From Bacteroidota bacterium (lineage in GTDB: Bacteria; Bacteroidota; Bacteroidia; Flavobacteriales; Flavobacteriaceae), in assembly GCA_027593245.1 (NCBI GenBank), contig JAQCJC010000002.1, positions 1 through 58,063 on the forward strand: 58,063 nucleotides of DNA. The letters run 5' to 3'. The number at the start of each line of letters is the position of its first letter. The first letter of the stretch is position 1. Below, piece after piece: positions 46,422-55,178 of this stretch. The position numbers and the translations under genes were made by a program. A model generated the notes under the pieces. That model did no database searches and was not told where the DNA came from. It saw only the letters and a list, made by a program, of their open reading frames with translations.

Positions 46422-47477
46422 TTAGTTGACTTCTTTTATGATATGCACATAAACGGGGAAATGATCGCTGTAACCGTTTGTAAACCCTCCCCAAGAAAAG
46501 CTTCGGAAAGGGTACCCCTTGAATTGCCCCTTTTTGGTGATTAAAAATTGTGCATTATAAACACCCGCTTTATAAAATCTGAACGATGAATAATCCTCTT
46601 CAAGTAAAGGCTTTGTAATTAGAATTTGATCAAACAAACTCCAAGCGTCTCTATATGCATTTGAGCCAATTCCACTTTTAAAAAACGGCTCCATGGGGTT
46701 GTAAATTCCCTTAAAGCCAACTTTCTTTTTATTGCCTTTGGCCTTGAGTATTTTTTTGAGGCTACTGTTGTTTGGGTTATCATTTAGGTCACCCATACTA
46801 AACACCTTAGCATAAGGATCATTGCTTTGAAGCGAATCAATAAGTCGTTTATTCAAGGCAGCCGCAGCTTCACGTTTAGATCTACTTCTTGCTTCTCCTC
46901 CACTGCGTGATGGCCAGTGATTGACGATAAGGTGAATTAAATCACCTTCCAAATACCCACTGACCAAAAGTTGATCTCTAGTATAATCCCGATCCCCATC
47001 GCTATCTCTTAATTTTAATTCATGTGAGCTTGTGCTTATTGGCACAAATAATGCCTTTTGATACATCAGTGCTACATCAATTCCGCGTTCATCTGGTGAT
47101 TCATAATGAACAATTCCATAATCTTTTTCTAGTAATGCAGGATCGTTGGCTAAATCTTCAATAACCGCTCTGTTTTCAACTTCAGAGAGGCCGATAATCG
47201 CAGGAGTGTTTTTTGCCATATCCGCACCAATTCGTGCAATCACACTAGCCATATTTTGGACTTTTTTTTGATAAACTTCGGCACGCGCTGTTTTGAGCTC
47301 CATTATTGGACTTGCCTCATCGTATTTGTTGGGGTCATTAATGGTGTCAAAAAGGTTTTCAACATTATAAAAAGCGATGGTATGTACTTTAAATTTTCGT
47401 TTGTTCTGCGCTTCTATTTTCAGTGCGAAAAGAGCGAAAAACAAGATGATAACAACTTTGAAGTATTTATTTAACAT
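46422..47477 (-). CDS. Secreted endonuclease/exonuclease/phosphatase-family nuclease
   Basis: A 351-residue protein with a signal peptide (residues 1-23, ending IEAQ) and a DNase-I-like EEP fold. The catalytic motifs appear in order: FYNVENLFD, GLSEVENR (metal-binding Glu), ERGIDVALMY, VNHWPSR (catalytic His), GDLNDNP (Asp/Asn) and SDHFPVYV (final Asp-His). The ENLFD/EVEN/NHWPSR set is the pattern of secreted DNases related to NucH/ExeM and MnuA, not of sphingomyelinases. It should be periplasmic or exported and cut DNA or other phosphodiesters. It is transcribed divergently from the second TonB receptor across a short gap with paired promoter boxes. Confidence 0.88.
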   Translation of the reverse strand: MLNKYFKVVIILFFALFALKIEAQNKRKFKVHTIAFYNVENLFDTINDPNKYDEASPIMELKTARAEVYQKKVQNMASVIARIGADMAKNTPAIIGLSEVENRAVIEDLANDPALLEKDYGIVHYESPDERGIDVALMYQKALFVPISTSSHELKLRDSDGDRDYTRDQLLVSGYLEGDLIHLIVNHWPSRSGGEARSRSKREAAAALNKRLIDSLQSNDPYAKVFSMGDLNDNPNNSSLKKILKAKGNKKKVGFKGIYNPMEPFFKSGIGSNAYRDAWSLFDQILITKPLLEEDYSSFRFYKAGVYNAQFLITKKGQFKGYPFRSFSWGGFTNGYSDHFPVYVHIIKEVN

Positions 47478-47519
47478 ATGAGAAAAAATGGATCTTTGAT
47501 TTGTAATTAATTATTAATC

Positions 47520-47527
47520 CAAAAGTA
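47520..47527 (-). promoter_or_regulatory. -7 promoter box for the secreted nuclease gene
   Basis: On the minus strand it reads TACTTTTG, an exact TAnnTTTG match, 42 bases before the ATG. It is the same 8-mer as the box of the divergent receptor gene. Confidence 0.55.
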
Positions 47528-47548
47528 TAAATTTTAAAATAAGAAACG

Positions 47549-47556
47549 TACTTTTG
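47549..47556 (+). promoter_or_regulatory. -7 promoter box for the second TonB-dependent receptor
   Basis: TACTTTTG on the plus strand, 43 bases before the chosen ATG at 47600. Its distance from the minus-strand box is 21 bases, so two identical divergent boxes face away from a short shared A/T-rich core. Confidence 0.55.
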
Positions 47557-47599
47557 TTTAATATATATGTATATATACTTCAACAAAATCAATCGTAAT

Positions 47600-50356
47600 A
47601 TGAAAAAACAATTTTTTAGTTTTTTGTTTGTATGTTTTAATTTATATTTTGTCTTTGCACAACAAACGGTTGTCAAGGGTATAGTGAAAGACATGCTTAC
47701 CGACCAACCTATTATTGGCGTTTTGGTCAATTTTGAAGGAACTCAATTAACTACTTACACTAACGAATTGGGTGTGTTTGAGTTTTCCTCGGGCTTGCCC
47801 TTAGGTGAGCAAATACTTACGCTAAGTAAAGTAGGTTACCTCAAAGCGCGATACCCCATTATCGTTTCGGAGGGCCAAACGTTAAGTATTCAAGACATGA
47901 TGTTATCGTTAGACAACTCGGATGATGATTTATTCACTATCACACTTTCTGATGATGAACTTAATGATGACACTAGTGGCGCTGATAACATTTCTGGACT
48001 ACTGTCTGCTTCTCAAGATATTTTTCAAAGAGCCGCCGCCTTTGAGTTCAGTTCATCATTTTTTCGTGTACGAGGGTTAAATTCAGAGAATGGAAACGTT
48101 TTGATGAATGGTATTGAAATGAATAAAATGTTTGATGGCAGGCCTCAGTGGAGCAACTGGGGAGGACTGAATGATGTTTTAAGAGGTCAAGAACTGAGTA
48201 TGGGATTGGCGCCATCTTCATATAATTTTGGAGGCCTACTAGGGTCAACTAACATTAATTTGAGAGCATCTAGTTACAGAGCTGGAGGTAGAATTACATA
48301 TTCCTCATCCAATAGAAGCTACACAAATCGTTTGATGGCAACATATGCCTCAGGAATGGTTGATGGTGGATGGGCCTATGCTTTTTCAATCGGTAGGCGT
48401 TGGGGTAATGAAGGGTTTCAAGATGGAACTTTCTACGATGCCAATTCATTTTTCGCATCTATTGAAAAGAAAATTAATGATAAACATAGTTTAAATTTTG
48501 TTGGAATTTACACGCCTAACCGCCGTGGTAAATCTTCGCCCAACACTCAAGAGGTTTTTGACCTAAAGGGGATTACTTACAATGAATACTGGGGATGGCA
48601 TGATGGCGAAAAACGCAACTCTCGTGTTAGACGTATTGCGGAACCTGTACTAATGTTGAATCATTATTGGGATATGTCTGAAAAGACATCATTGAACACG
48701 AATGTTGCTTATCAATTTGGCGAACTTGGAAATAGTCGTTTGGATTATGCAGGAGGAGCCAATCCAAGTCCAGCCTACTACCAAGGTTTACCGAGTTACT
48801 TTTTGGCGGATACTGATGGTCCAGATTATGCAGGGGCTTATTTAGCCGATCAATCCTTTAGAAATGGTGGTCAAGTCAACTGGAACCGTATTTATGATGC
48901 TAACCTAACCAATAACATCAATGGCGATTATGCCGCTTATGTATTGTATGAAGACCGTAGCGATGATGAGCAATTAACAGTCAATACTATTTTAGAATCT
49001 CAATTATCCGAACATACAACGCTTAATGCAGCGATAAACTACAAACGTTTAAAGTCACATAACTTTGCTGAAATAGTTGATATGCTAGGCAGCAATACAG
49101 GCTATCTTAATGTAGATTCTTTTGATCAAGTACAATTTGATCTGCAAAATCCAAATCAAGTTGTTGGTGAGGGTGACACCTTTCGATACAATTACAATAT
49201 TGATGCTAATGTTTTAAGTAGTTTTCTTCAAGCACAGTTCAAATACAACAAAGTAGACTTCTTTGTTTCGGGGAGCTATACAGCTACCGAGTATCAGCGT
49301 GAAGGGCTGTATCAAACAGAAACATATGCCGATTATTCTTTAGGCAAAGGGCGTAAACTTTCTTTCACCGGATTAGGAGCAAAAGGAGGGTTTACTTACA
49401 AATTTTCTGGTAAGCATATTTTTAATGTCAATGCAGGATATCTTTCTAAAGCGCCAACCATTAGAAATACATTCACTAATTCTCGCGAAAATCACGCGAT
49501 TGTTGGCGATAAATCAGGGATAAACATCACAGAAGAAAAAATCACCTCTTTTGACGCCAACTATATTTTCAGATCCTCAACGGTTAAAGCTAGATTGACA
49601 GGGTACTATACACAAATGCAAGATGCTAATGAGGTTTCATTTTATTTTGCTGATGGTATTAGTGGAGTTGATCAAGGGACTGCTTTTGTTCAAGAAATAC
49701 TTCAAGGGATAGATAAAAGTCATTTGGGAATGGAATTTGGGATTGAAGCCCAAGTCACGCCAAGCATTAAGTTGACCGGTGTTGCTTCTGTTGGTCAATT
49801 TACTTATGATAACAATCCAAATTTGGTATTAACATCCAGTGACTTTGTTGAAGGGCTTAACTTTGGTGAAGCTCAGCTAGAGAACTATAAAATAGCAGGA
49901 GGACCTCAACAGGCAGCCTCTATTGGGTTTGAATACAGAGACCCAAATTATTGGTGGTTTGGTGCAACAACCAACTTCTTCGCCAATACCTATGTGGATG
50001 TTTCTCCATTGACTAGAACAGAAAACTTTTATTTAGACACGGATGGACTTCCTTTTTCAGATTATGATCCGAACTTGGCGAGGGAACTATTACGTCAAGA
50101 GCGATTTGAAGACTATATGGTAGTAAATGCCGTGGGCGGAAAATCTTGGAAAATAGGTGACTATTATGTTAGCTTATTTGTAAGCCTAAACAATATTTTT
50201 AATCAGAAATATAAATCTGGCGGATTTGAGCAAGGGCGAAGTGCCAATTACCAATCTTTAAAAGAAGATGCAGCCAACCCCAAGCGCGTCTTTGGACCAA
50301 AATATTGGTATGGTCGAGGCCCAACCTATTTCTTAAACCTAAATTTCAGATTCTAA
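47600..50356 (+). CDS. TonB-dependent receptor with carboxypeptidase-regulatory-like domain (second copy)
   Basis: A 918-residue outer-membrane receptor. I start it at ATG 47600 (MKKQFFSFLFVCFNLYFVFAQ signal peptide); an in-frame ATG at 47567 would add 11 charged residues. The N-terminal regulatory-like domain is about residues 22-105, the plug about 125-250 and the barrel runs to the final strand LNLNFRF. The plug carries PQWSNWGGL, similar to the first receptor. No SusD gene follows; instead a DUF5689 lipoprotein starts 12 bases later and a secreted nuclease lies upstream in the other direction. Uptake of a nuclease product, such as nucleotides or oligonucleotides, is one idea, untested. 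Confidence 0.92.
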   Translation: MKKQFFSFLFVCFNLYFVFAQQTVVKGIVKDMLTDQPIIGVLVNFEGTQLTTYTNELGVFEFSSGLPLGEQILTLSKVGYLKARYPIIVSEGQTLSIQDMMLSLDNSDDDLFTITLSDDELNDDTSGADNISGLLSASQDIFQRAAAFEFSSSFFRVRGLNSENGNVLMNGIEMNKMFDGRPQWSNWGGLNDVLRGQELSMGLAPSSYNFGGLLGSTNINLRASSYRAGGRITYSSSNRSYTNRLMATYASGMVDGGWAYAFSIGRRWGNEGFQDGTFYDANSFFASIEKKINDKHSLNFVGIYTPNRRGKSSPNTQEVFDLKGITYNEYWGWHDGEKRNSRVRRIAEPVLMLNHYWDMSEKTSLNTNVAYQFGELGNSRLDYAGGANPSPAYYQGLPSYFLADTDGPDYAGAYLADQSFRNGGQVNWNRIYDANLTNNINGDYAAYVLYEDRSDDEQLTVNTILESQLSEHTTLNAAINYKRLKSHNFAEIVDMLGSNTGYLNVDSFDQVQFDLQNPNQVVGEGDTFRYNYNIDANVLSSFLQAQFKYNKVDFFVSGSYTATEYQREGLYQTETYADYSLGKGRKLSFTGLGAKGGFTYKFSGKHIFNVNAGYLSKAPTIRNTFTNSRENHAIVGDKSGINITEEKITSFDANYIFRSSTVKARLTGYYTQMQDANEVSFYFADGISGVDQGTAFVQEILQGIDKSHLGMEFGIEAQVTPSIKLTGVASVGQFTYDNNPNLVLTSSDFVEGLNFGEAQLENYKIAGGPQQAASIGFEYRDPNYWWFGATTNFFANTYVDVSPLTRTENFYLDTDGLPFSDYDPNLARELLRQERFEDYMVVNAVGGKSWKIGDYYVSLFVSLNNIFNQKYKSGGFEQGRSANYQSLKEDAANPKRVFGPKYWYGRGPTYFLNLNFRF

Positions 50357-50367
50357 AAAAACTAAAA

Positions 50368-51813
50368 ATGAACATTAATTTTAAACTAATGAAAACAATA
50401 AACTTTAAAACAATAGCCCTATCCTTAATCACATGTTTAGCTATGGTAGGATGTATAGAGGACGACGAATTTGAGGTACCATCTAGCCTTGGTACTGAAG
50501 AGAATCAAAACCTTAATAATTTACTATCAAGAATAGATTCTGGAGAGGTTCAATTAATTACCATAGAACAGTTGAAAGCTCAATTTGAATCGGACGAAGA
50601 AGCCACAGAGATTACTTCTGAAATTGCTGTTAAAGGTTATGTATCTTCATCCGATGCGAGCGGAAATTTTTATAAAGAATTTTTTATTCAAAATGCTTCT
50701 GAAAACCCAACTGATGCTGTAAAAATAGCACTAAACCAAGTGGACTCGTACAATCAATTCAATATTGGTCGTGAGGTTTATATTTATTTAAAAGATATCT
50801 TTATAGGCGAAGTAAGAAGTGGCGACGGTGTGTTTACCCTTGGGAGTTCTATGAATGGTGATGGTGAGGTAGAAGAATTTACAGCGAACGAGGTTCCTTT
50901 GTATATCTTTCGCTCTGCAACAACAAACAACTTAGTCCCTAAAGAGGTTCCATCTTTATCAGCAAGTGATATTGGAATTTATGTAACTATTGAGTCTACA
51001 GAATTCCCTACAAACGATGTAGGTTTACCTTTTGTATCCCCAACAGATGATTACGATACACAGCGTACTGTTCAGCGTTGTACAGGTTTTGATTATTCAA
51101 CCTTCAAATTAGAAACCAGCTCATTTGCAAGTTTTAAAAATGAAGTTCTCCCTGCAGGAGGTGGTTCTATTTCTGGAATTGTTTCAAAAACATACAATGG
51201 AAGTGAATTAGTTCTTGCATTGAACACATCAGATGATGTTCAAATGGATGGAAGCCGCTGTGAACTTCTAGACATTAATGATTTTTCACCAATTTTTGAG
51301 GATGATTTTGAATCTTATCCAAATTTTAGTTCTTTAAGTGGAAATGGTTGGACCAATTATACAGAGGCTGGGAGTAGAGACTGGTTTATTAAAGTTACAA
51401 ATGACTCTCAAAATTCTGGAAGTAAAATGGTTTCATTAGGATCCTATAACACAGGAGATGCTAGTACGATTGCTTGGTTGATTACACCTGTTATTGATCT
51501 AGATGCTCAAGGAGTAGAGTTTGTGAAGTTTATCTCCTCAAATAGTTTTTCTGATGGTAGTGAATTGGAGTTACTTATATCCACGGATTGGGATGGTACA
51601 GAAGCCACAATTGAGTCATCATCTTGGAGTTCTCTAAATGCAAATATTGTATCTGACAGTGAATACTATCAAAACTGGGTAGATTCTGGACTTGTAGATT
51701 TGAGTTCTTTTTCTGGGAATGGGTACGTTGCTTTCAAATATATTGGTAGTGGACAGGCCTCAACAGATGGAACTTACGAAATTGACGATTTTAAAATTTT
51801 AGTGCAAGACTAG
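50368..51813 (+). CDS. DUF5689-type lipoprotein
   Basis: A 481-residue exported lipoprotein; the signal ends at the lipobox MVGC. The start may be ATG 50368 or ATG 50389; both keep the signal and I use the first. Residues about 45-300 fit the DUF5689 pattern (an OB-like domain with ITSEIAVKGYVSSSDASGNFYK and FIQNAS). Residues about 320-480 form a jelly-roll like the cleaved-adhesin/choice-of-anchor group (DDFESYPNFSSLSGNGW and GTYEIDDFKILV). It starts 12 bases after the receptor, so it probably works with it at the outer surface, in the way SusD-like proteins serve SusC. The ligand is unknown. Confidence 0.85.
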   Translation: MNINFKLMKTINFKTIALSLITCLAMVGCIEDDEFEVPSSLGTEENQNLNNLLSRIDSGEVQLITIEQLKAQFESDEEATEITSEIAVKGYVSSSDASGNFYKEFFIQNASENPTDAVKIALNQVDSYNQFNIGREVYIYLKDIFIGEVRSGDGVFTLGSSMNGDGEVEEFTANEVPLYIFRSATTNNLVPKEVPSLSASDIGIYVTIESTEFPTNDVGLPFVSPTDDYDTQRTVQRCTGFDYSTFKLETSSFASFKNEVLPAGGGSISGIVSKTYNGSELVLALNTSDDVQMDGSRCELLDINDFSPIFEDDFESYPNFSSLSGNGWTNYTEAGSRDWFIKVTNDSQNSGSKMVSLGSYNTGDASTIAWLITPVIDLDAQGVEFVKFISSNSFSDGSELELLISTDWDGTEATIESSSWSSLNANIVSDSEYYQNWVDSGLVDLSSFSGNGYVAFKYIGSGQASTDGTYEIDDFKILVQD

Positions 51814-51833
51814 AAAGCATTAAAAAAAAACTT

Positions 51834-51868
51834 AAAGCCTGTGGGTCTCTCACAGGCTTTTTTTTACA
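51834..51868 (+). terminator. Terminator after the DUF5689 lipoprotein
   Basis: A perfect 10-bp stem (AAAGCCTGTG / CACAGGCTTT) with a 7-base loop is followed by eight or more Ts. It ends the receptor-lipoprotein unit. Confidence 0.92.
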
Positions 51869-51876
51869 TTTTTCTA

Positions 51877-52251
51877 ATGGATTTTTTTGATTCCTTATAC
51901 CTTTCTGTTTTTCAACATATAAAACAACGCAAGCCAAAGCTTGCTGTGCGATGGTCAAGTTTGTATGTTTCTTTAGTTCAAATAGCTTTGAGCCTTGTTT
52001 TAGGTATATTTTTCATAAAGTTTGCAATGCAAATCAAACTCAATATTTTAGACGATACAAGTTTATGGATTTTATCCATAGGCATTGTTGGTTTTATCTT
52101 ATTTAAAAACTGGATGAGTTATAATGGGAAAAAGCGCGCGGTTCTCATGTCAAAACGCTTAAAACATTCCAAAACACACTCTATTTTGGTTTTAATTCTT
52201 ATTCCAATTTCTCTTTTCTCTTTAGCTTTTATATTGTCTAAGGCTGCATAA
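51877..52251 (+). CDS. Small three-helix membrane protein of unknown function
   Basis: A 124-residue protein starting at ATG 51877; an in-frame GTG at 51841 lies inside the terminator hairpin and is not credible. The N-terminal 25 residues are amphipathic (DFFDSLYLSVFQHIKQRKPK), then three hydrophobic helices follow at about residues 32-50, 60-78 and 101-120. No motif is recognised. The upstream sequence TACATTTT (51865-51872) is one base off the promoter consensus and only 4 bases from the ATG, so its message may be leaderless too. It converges on the OmpA-type gene. Confidence 0.65.
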   Translation: MDFFDSLYLSVFQHIKQRKPKLAVRWSSLYVSLVQIALSLVLGIFFIKFAMQIKLNILDDTSLWILSIGIVGFILFKNWMSYNGKKRAVLMSKRLKHSKTHSILVLILIPISLFSLAFILSKAA

Positions 52252-52278
52252 AAAAACCCCCACTAATAGAGTGGAGGT
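52249..52278 (-). terminator. Terminator of the minus-strand surface-protein operon
   Basis: Read on the minus strand: a 9-bp stem (ACCTCCACT / AGTGGGGGT, one U-G wobble) with a 5-base loop, then seven Ts. It lies just past the OmpA-type stop codon, whose gene is the last of three. Confidence 0.88.
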
Positions 52279-52305
52279 CTTTCCAAATTTGAATTTAACT
52301 ATTAA

Positions 52306-54216
52306 CTATTCGTTGTTTGGATTGCCTTCAAGAATAATAAATTCTGAACGTCTATTCATTTGATGTTCGTCCTCGTTACATCCAGTTCCACAATCATTTA
52401 CTGGGGTAGTCTCGCCCATACCAACTCCTGTAATTCTATCAGCGGCAATGCCTTTAGAAACTACATATTGTGCTGTAGTTAGTGCGCGCCTTTCTGATAA
52501 ATCTTGATTGTAGGACGCGCTACCTCTAGAATCTGTATGCGATTCTGCTCGAATTACAATAGATTCGTACTTATTCATGAGTTGCACCAATTTGTCCAGC
52601 TCAAAAGCAGCTTTAGCTGTAATATTCGATTTATCAAAATCAAAATAAATTGGATTTAGTATGACTTTATTAGCAAGTATAATTTCATCAATAGGATCCA
52701 ACAGAATTTCTGTTGAAACTTCTTCTTCGCTTGTGCCTTCAATAGTTCCTGAAGCACTTTCATATTCATCCATTGAAGCCGTTAGGTAAAGCGCTGTTTC
52801 ACATTCGATAATGTAACTCACTTCACCCTTTTCTGATGTAATTTTTGTCCCTATCACATTGCCTTCAGTGTCAGTAACATTAACAGTTGCTTCAGCCAAT
52901 ACAAGACCACTTTCGCTGTCTTTAACAGTCACATTAACCAAAACGTCACAGATAGGCTGTAATACTTTTACAGTATAAATATCATCACTTCCTGCACCAC
53001 CTTCGCGATTAGAGGATACAAACCCTTCTCCGGATTCATTATTGATGGTGAATGCAAAATCATCTGCATTTCCATTTACAGGAATACCTACATTACGTAT
53101 AGGCCCCACTTTTCCATCAACCAATTTAGCAAAAAACACATCCATACCACCAAGGCCTAAGTGGCCGTCAGAGGAGAAGTAAAGTGTGTTATCTGCGCTT
53201 ACAAAAGGAAACATTTCTTGACCTTCAGTGTTTAGTTTTTGGCCTAAATTGGTGGCTTCACCTATGCTACCATCGTCATTGATTGGTGCTGAATATATAT
53301 CAAATTGTCCCATTCCTCCGGCCATATCCGATGCGAAAAATAAGGTTTTTCCATCTGGGCTCACAGCTGGATTTTTTACGGAGTAGTTTTCTGAATTTAA
53401 AGACAGCGCTTCTCCTTCTGACCAACTTCCTAATTCTTTTGTTGATTTATAAAGATTGAGCACACTGAATTTATTTCTAGACAGTGAATCTCTTTCAAAA
53501 ATATTGTCATAATAGCTTTCTCTAGAGAAATATAAAGTATTTCCATCAGAAGAGAAAGAAACTACTCCCTCATGGTATTTAGTATTTAGTGTATTGACTG
53601 CAGTTGGAGCTTGGAAAGACCCATCCTTGTTTTTATTTGCCACATAAATATCTAAGAAAGGCTCTTCGTTCCATCCGTAGCTCTTACCGTCTTCATTTCT
53701 AGCGGTAGCGATGTACAACTTGCCGTCTTGTACCGTACCTCCAAAATCTGAATAAGCAGAGTTGACACCCGCGTCTTGAACATTGAATTTTTTTCCTTTT
53801 TCAAGGATTTTTGGCAAATAGTTTGGGTTATTAACAAAAGCAATTGCTCTGTGGTCTGCAGGGCGCATAGAAGCAAATTTTGCCATCTGCGTATTAGACT
53901 CGTCGTATTTACCATTGGCTTTTAGCATTTGTGCATACTTGTAAATCGTTTCTGGAGCTTCAGAGGATTTAAGTGTTTTTGCGTACCATTTTTCTGCTTC
54001 AACAGTATTGAAAACATTATAATAAGCATCTGCAAGTTTTCCGTAAACATAGGCATTGGTTTCGCCCTTCGCGATCAGTGCTTCATAAGCCTTTGCCGCA
54101 TCAACAAATTCAAACTTTGAAAAGAGTTTGTCTGCTTTTTTAGTAGCTTTTGATTGTGCATTGGCAAATAAACCAGTGACTAATATGATAATTAAAATTG
54201 AACTGTATTTTTTCAT
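52306..54216 (-). CDS. OmpA-family protein with PD40 repeats (PorE-like)
   Basis: A 636-residue protein. Signal peptide about residues 1-20 (ending LFANAQ), TPR-like helices (about 25-125), a run of PD40/WD40-like beta-propeller blades (about 150-410, with SFSSDGNTLYFS and SPDGKTLFFASD), a carboxypeptidase-regulatory/CNA-like domain (about 420-500) and a C-terminal OmpA peptidoglycan-binding domain (about 530-632, IVIRAESHTDSRGS and NRRSEFIIL). This is the plan of PorE-type proteins that anchor the type IX machinery to the cell wall. Here it is next to PorP/SprF and a type-B-sorted protein, so it probably anchors that surface system. Confidence 0.9.
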   Translation of the reverse strand: MKKYSSILIIILVTGLFANAQSKATKKADKLFSKFEFVDAAKAYEALIAKGETNAYVYGKLADAYYNVFNTVEAEKWYAKTLKSSEAPETIYKYAQMLKANGKYDESNTQMAKFASMRPADHRAIAFVNNPNYLPKILEKGKKFNVQDAGVNSAYSDFGGTVQDGKLYIATARNEDGKSYGWNEEPFLDIYVANKNKDGSFQAPTAVNTLNTKYHEGVVSFSSDGNTLYFSRESYYDNIFERDSLSRNKFSVLNLYKSTKELGSWSEGEALSLNSENYSVKNPAVSPDGKTLFFASDMAGGMGQFDIYSAPINDDGSIGEATNLGQKLNTEGQEMFPFVSADNTLYFSSDGHLGLGGMDVFFAKLVDGKVGPIRNVGIPVNGNADDFAFTINNESGEGFVSSNREGGAGSDDIYTVKVLQPICDVLVNVTVKDSESGLVLAEATVNVTDTEGNVIGTKITSEKGEVSYIIECETALYLTASMDEYESASGTIEGTSEEEVSTEILLDPIDEIILANKVILNPIYFDFDKSNITAKAAFELDKLVQLMNKYESIVIRAESHTDSRGSASYNQDLSERRALTTAQYVVSKGIAADRITGVGMGETTPVNDCGTGCNEDEHQMNRRSEFIILEGNPNNE

Positions 54217-54237
54217 GATAATGTACTTAGCTTAAAT

Positions 54238-55155
54238 TTAGAAATAACGAGGTGATCGAGAAACTTTTGAAGAAAATCTGAAATCAAAATTTATGAATAT
54301 TTCGTGGGATGAATTTGTTACAATATCCAAATCCGATCGGATAGCATCGTAAGCATATCCTACACGAAGGTTTTCCATAACTTGAAAGTTAATCATACCA
54401 CTAAATGAATCTTCAAGTCGATATCCGACTCCGACTTCAATTAAATCATACATAAATAAATTAGCATTGATATCATAACTTATTGGTGCATCAAATGCAT
54501 ATTTCAATAAAGCATGTGGCTTAAGTTTAAAATTTTCTGACAGGTCAAAAACGTAACCAGCAGCAGCAAACATATGCTCTGATTCTGAACCAATTTTAGT
54601 TCCATTGGCATCTAAATGTACACCGTTGAGAATATTTGGCACAGAAACAGAGACGTAATATTTGTTTGGTTTGTAAAAATACACACCTGCTCCTATATTT
54701 GGCGTTGTTTCATTAATGGCGCTTGCAAAAAACGGATCCCCCATATCAACTAGGTTAATTTGTGATTCTGCAATACCAATATCGTGAAACGTAAACCCGC
54801 CTTTTACTCCGAAAGCAAGGCGTGTTTCCATACCCGTAGGAATTGTGTAAGAAACATCTACATAGGCATTTGTTTCTTGGACAGGCCCAATTTGGTCTGA
54901 AATTACAGAAAGTCCCATTGCTAATTGTTTCCCAACAGGTGAATGAATATTAAACGTATAGGTTTCTGGTCCGCCATCTAGACCCACCCATTGACTACGA
55001 TATAGCGCGCCGATGGATAGACCTTCAGAAATTCCAGCATATGCTGGGTTTATAATATTCATATTGTACATGTATTGCGTATACTGAGGATCCTGCTGAG
55101 CAGAAATCTGCTGTGCAATGAGTACGGTTAAAAATATTAGAATTAATTTTTTCAT
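54238..55155 (-). CDS. PorP/SprF-family type IX secretion outer-membrane protein
   Basis: A 305-residue protein starting at ATG 55155 (MKKLILIFLTVLIAQQISAQ signal peptide); a longer in-frame form to 55302 would overlap the upstream gene and lack a signal. The QDPQYTQYMYNMNIINPAYAG segment is the PorP/SprF hallmark. The rest shows barrel strands and ends with the phrase FRFSSKVSRSPRYF. PorP/SprF proteins attach specific type-B-sorted partners, such as SprB in Flavobacterium, to the cell surface. The next gene upstream encodes such a partner and the next downstream an OmpA-type anchor, the expected three-gene set. Confidence 0.94.
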   Translation of the reverse strand: MKKLILIFLTVLIAQQISAQQDPQYTQYMYNMNIINPAYAGISEGLSIGALYRSQWVGLDGGPETYTFNIHSPVGKQLAMGLSVISDQIGPVQETNAYVDVSYTIPTGMETRLAFGVKGGFTFHDIGIAESQINLVDMGDPFFASAINETTPNIGAGVYFYKPNKYYVSVSVPNILNGVHLDANGTKIGSESEHMFAAAGYVFDLSENFKLKPHALLKYAFDAPISYDINANLFMYDLIEVGVGYRLEDSFSGMINFQVMENLRVGYAYDAIRSDLDIVTNSSHEIFINFDFRFSSKVSRSPRYF

Positions 55156-55178
55156 TTTTATTTTGTTAGTTGTTTTGG

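Noticed and set aside
51841-51876. GTG at 51841 as the start of the small three-helix protein
   Set aside because: It lies inside the terminator hairpin; ATG 51877 after the T-run gives a sensible protein.
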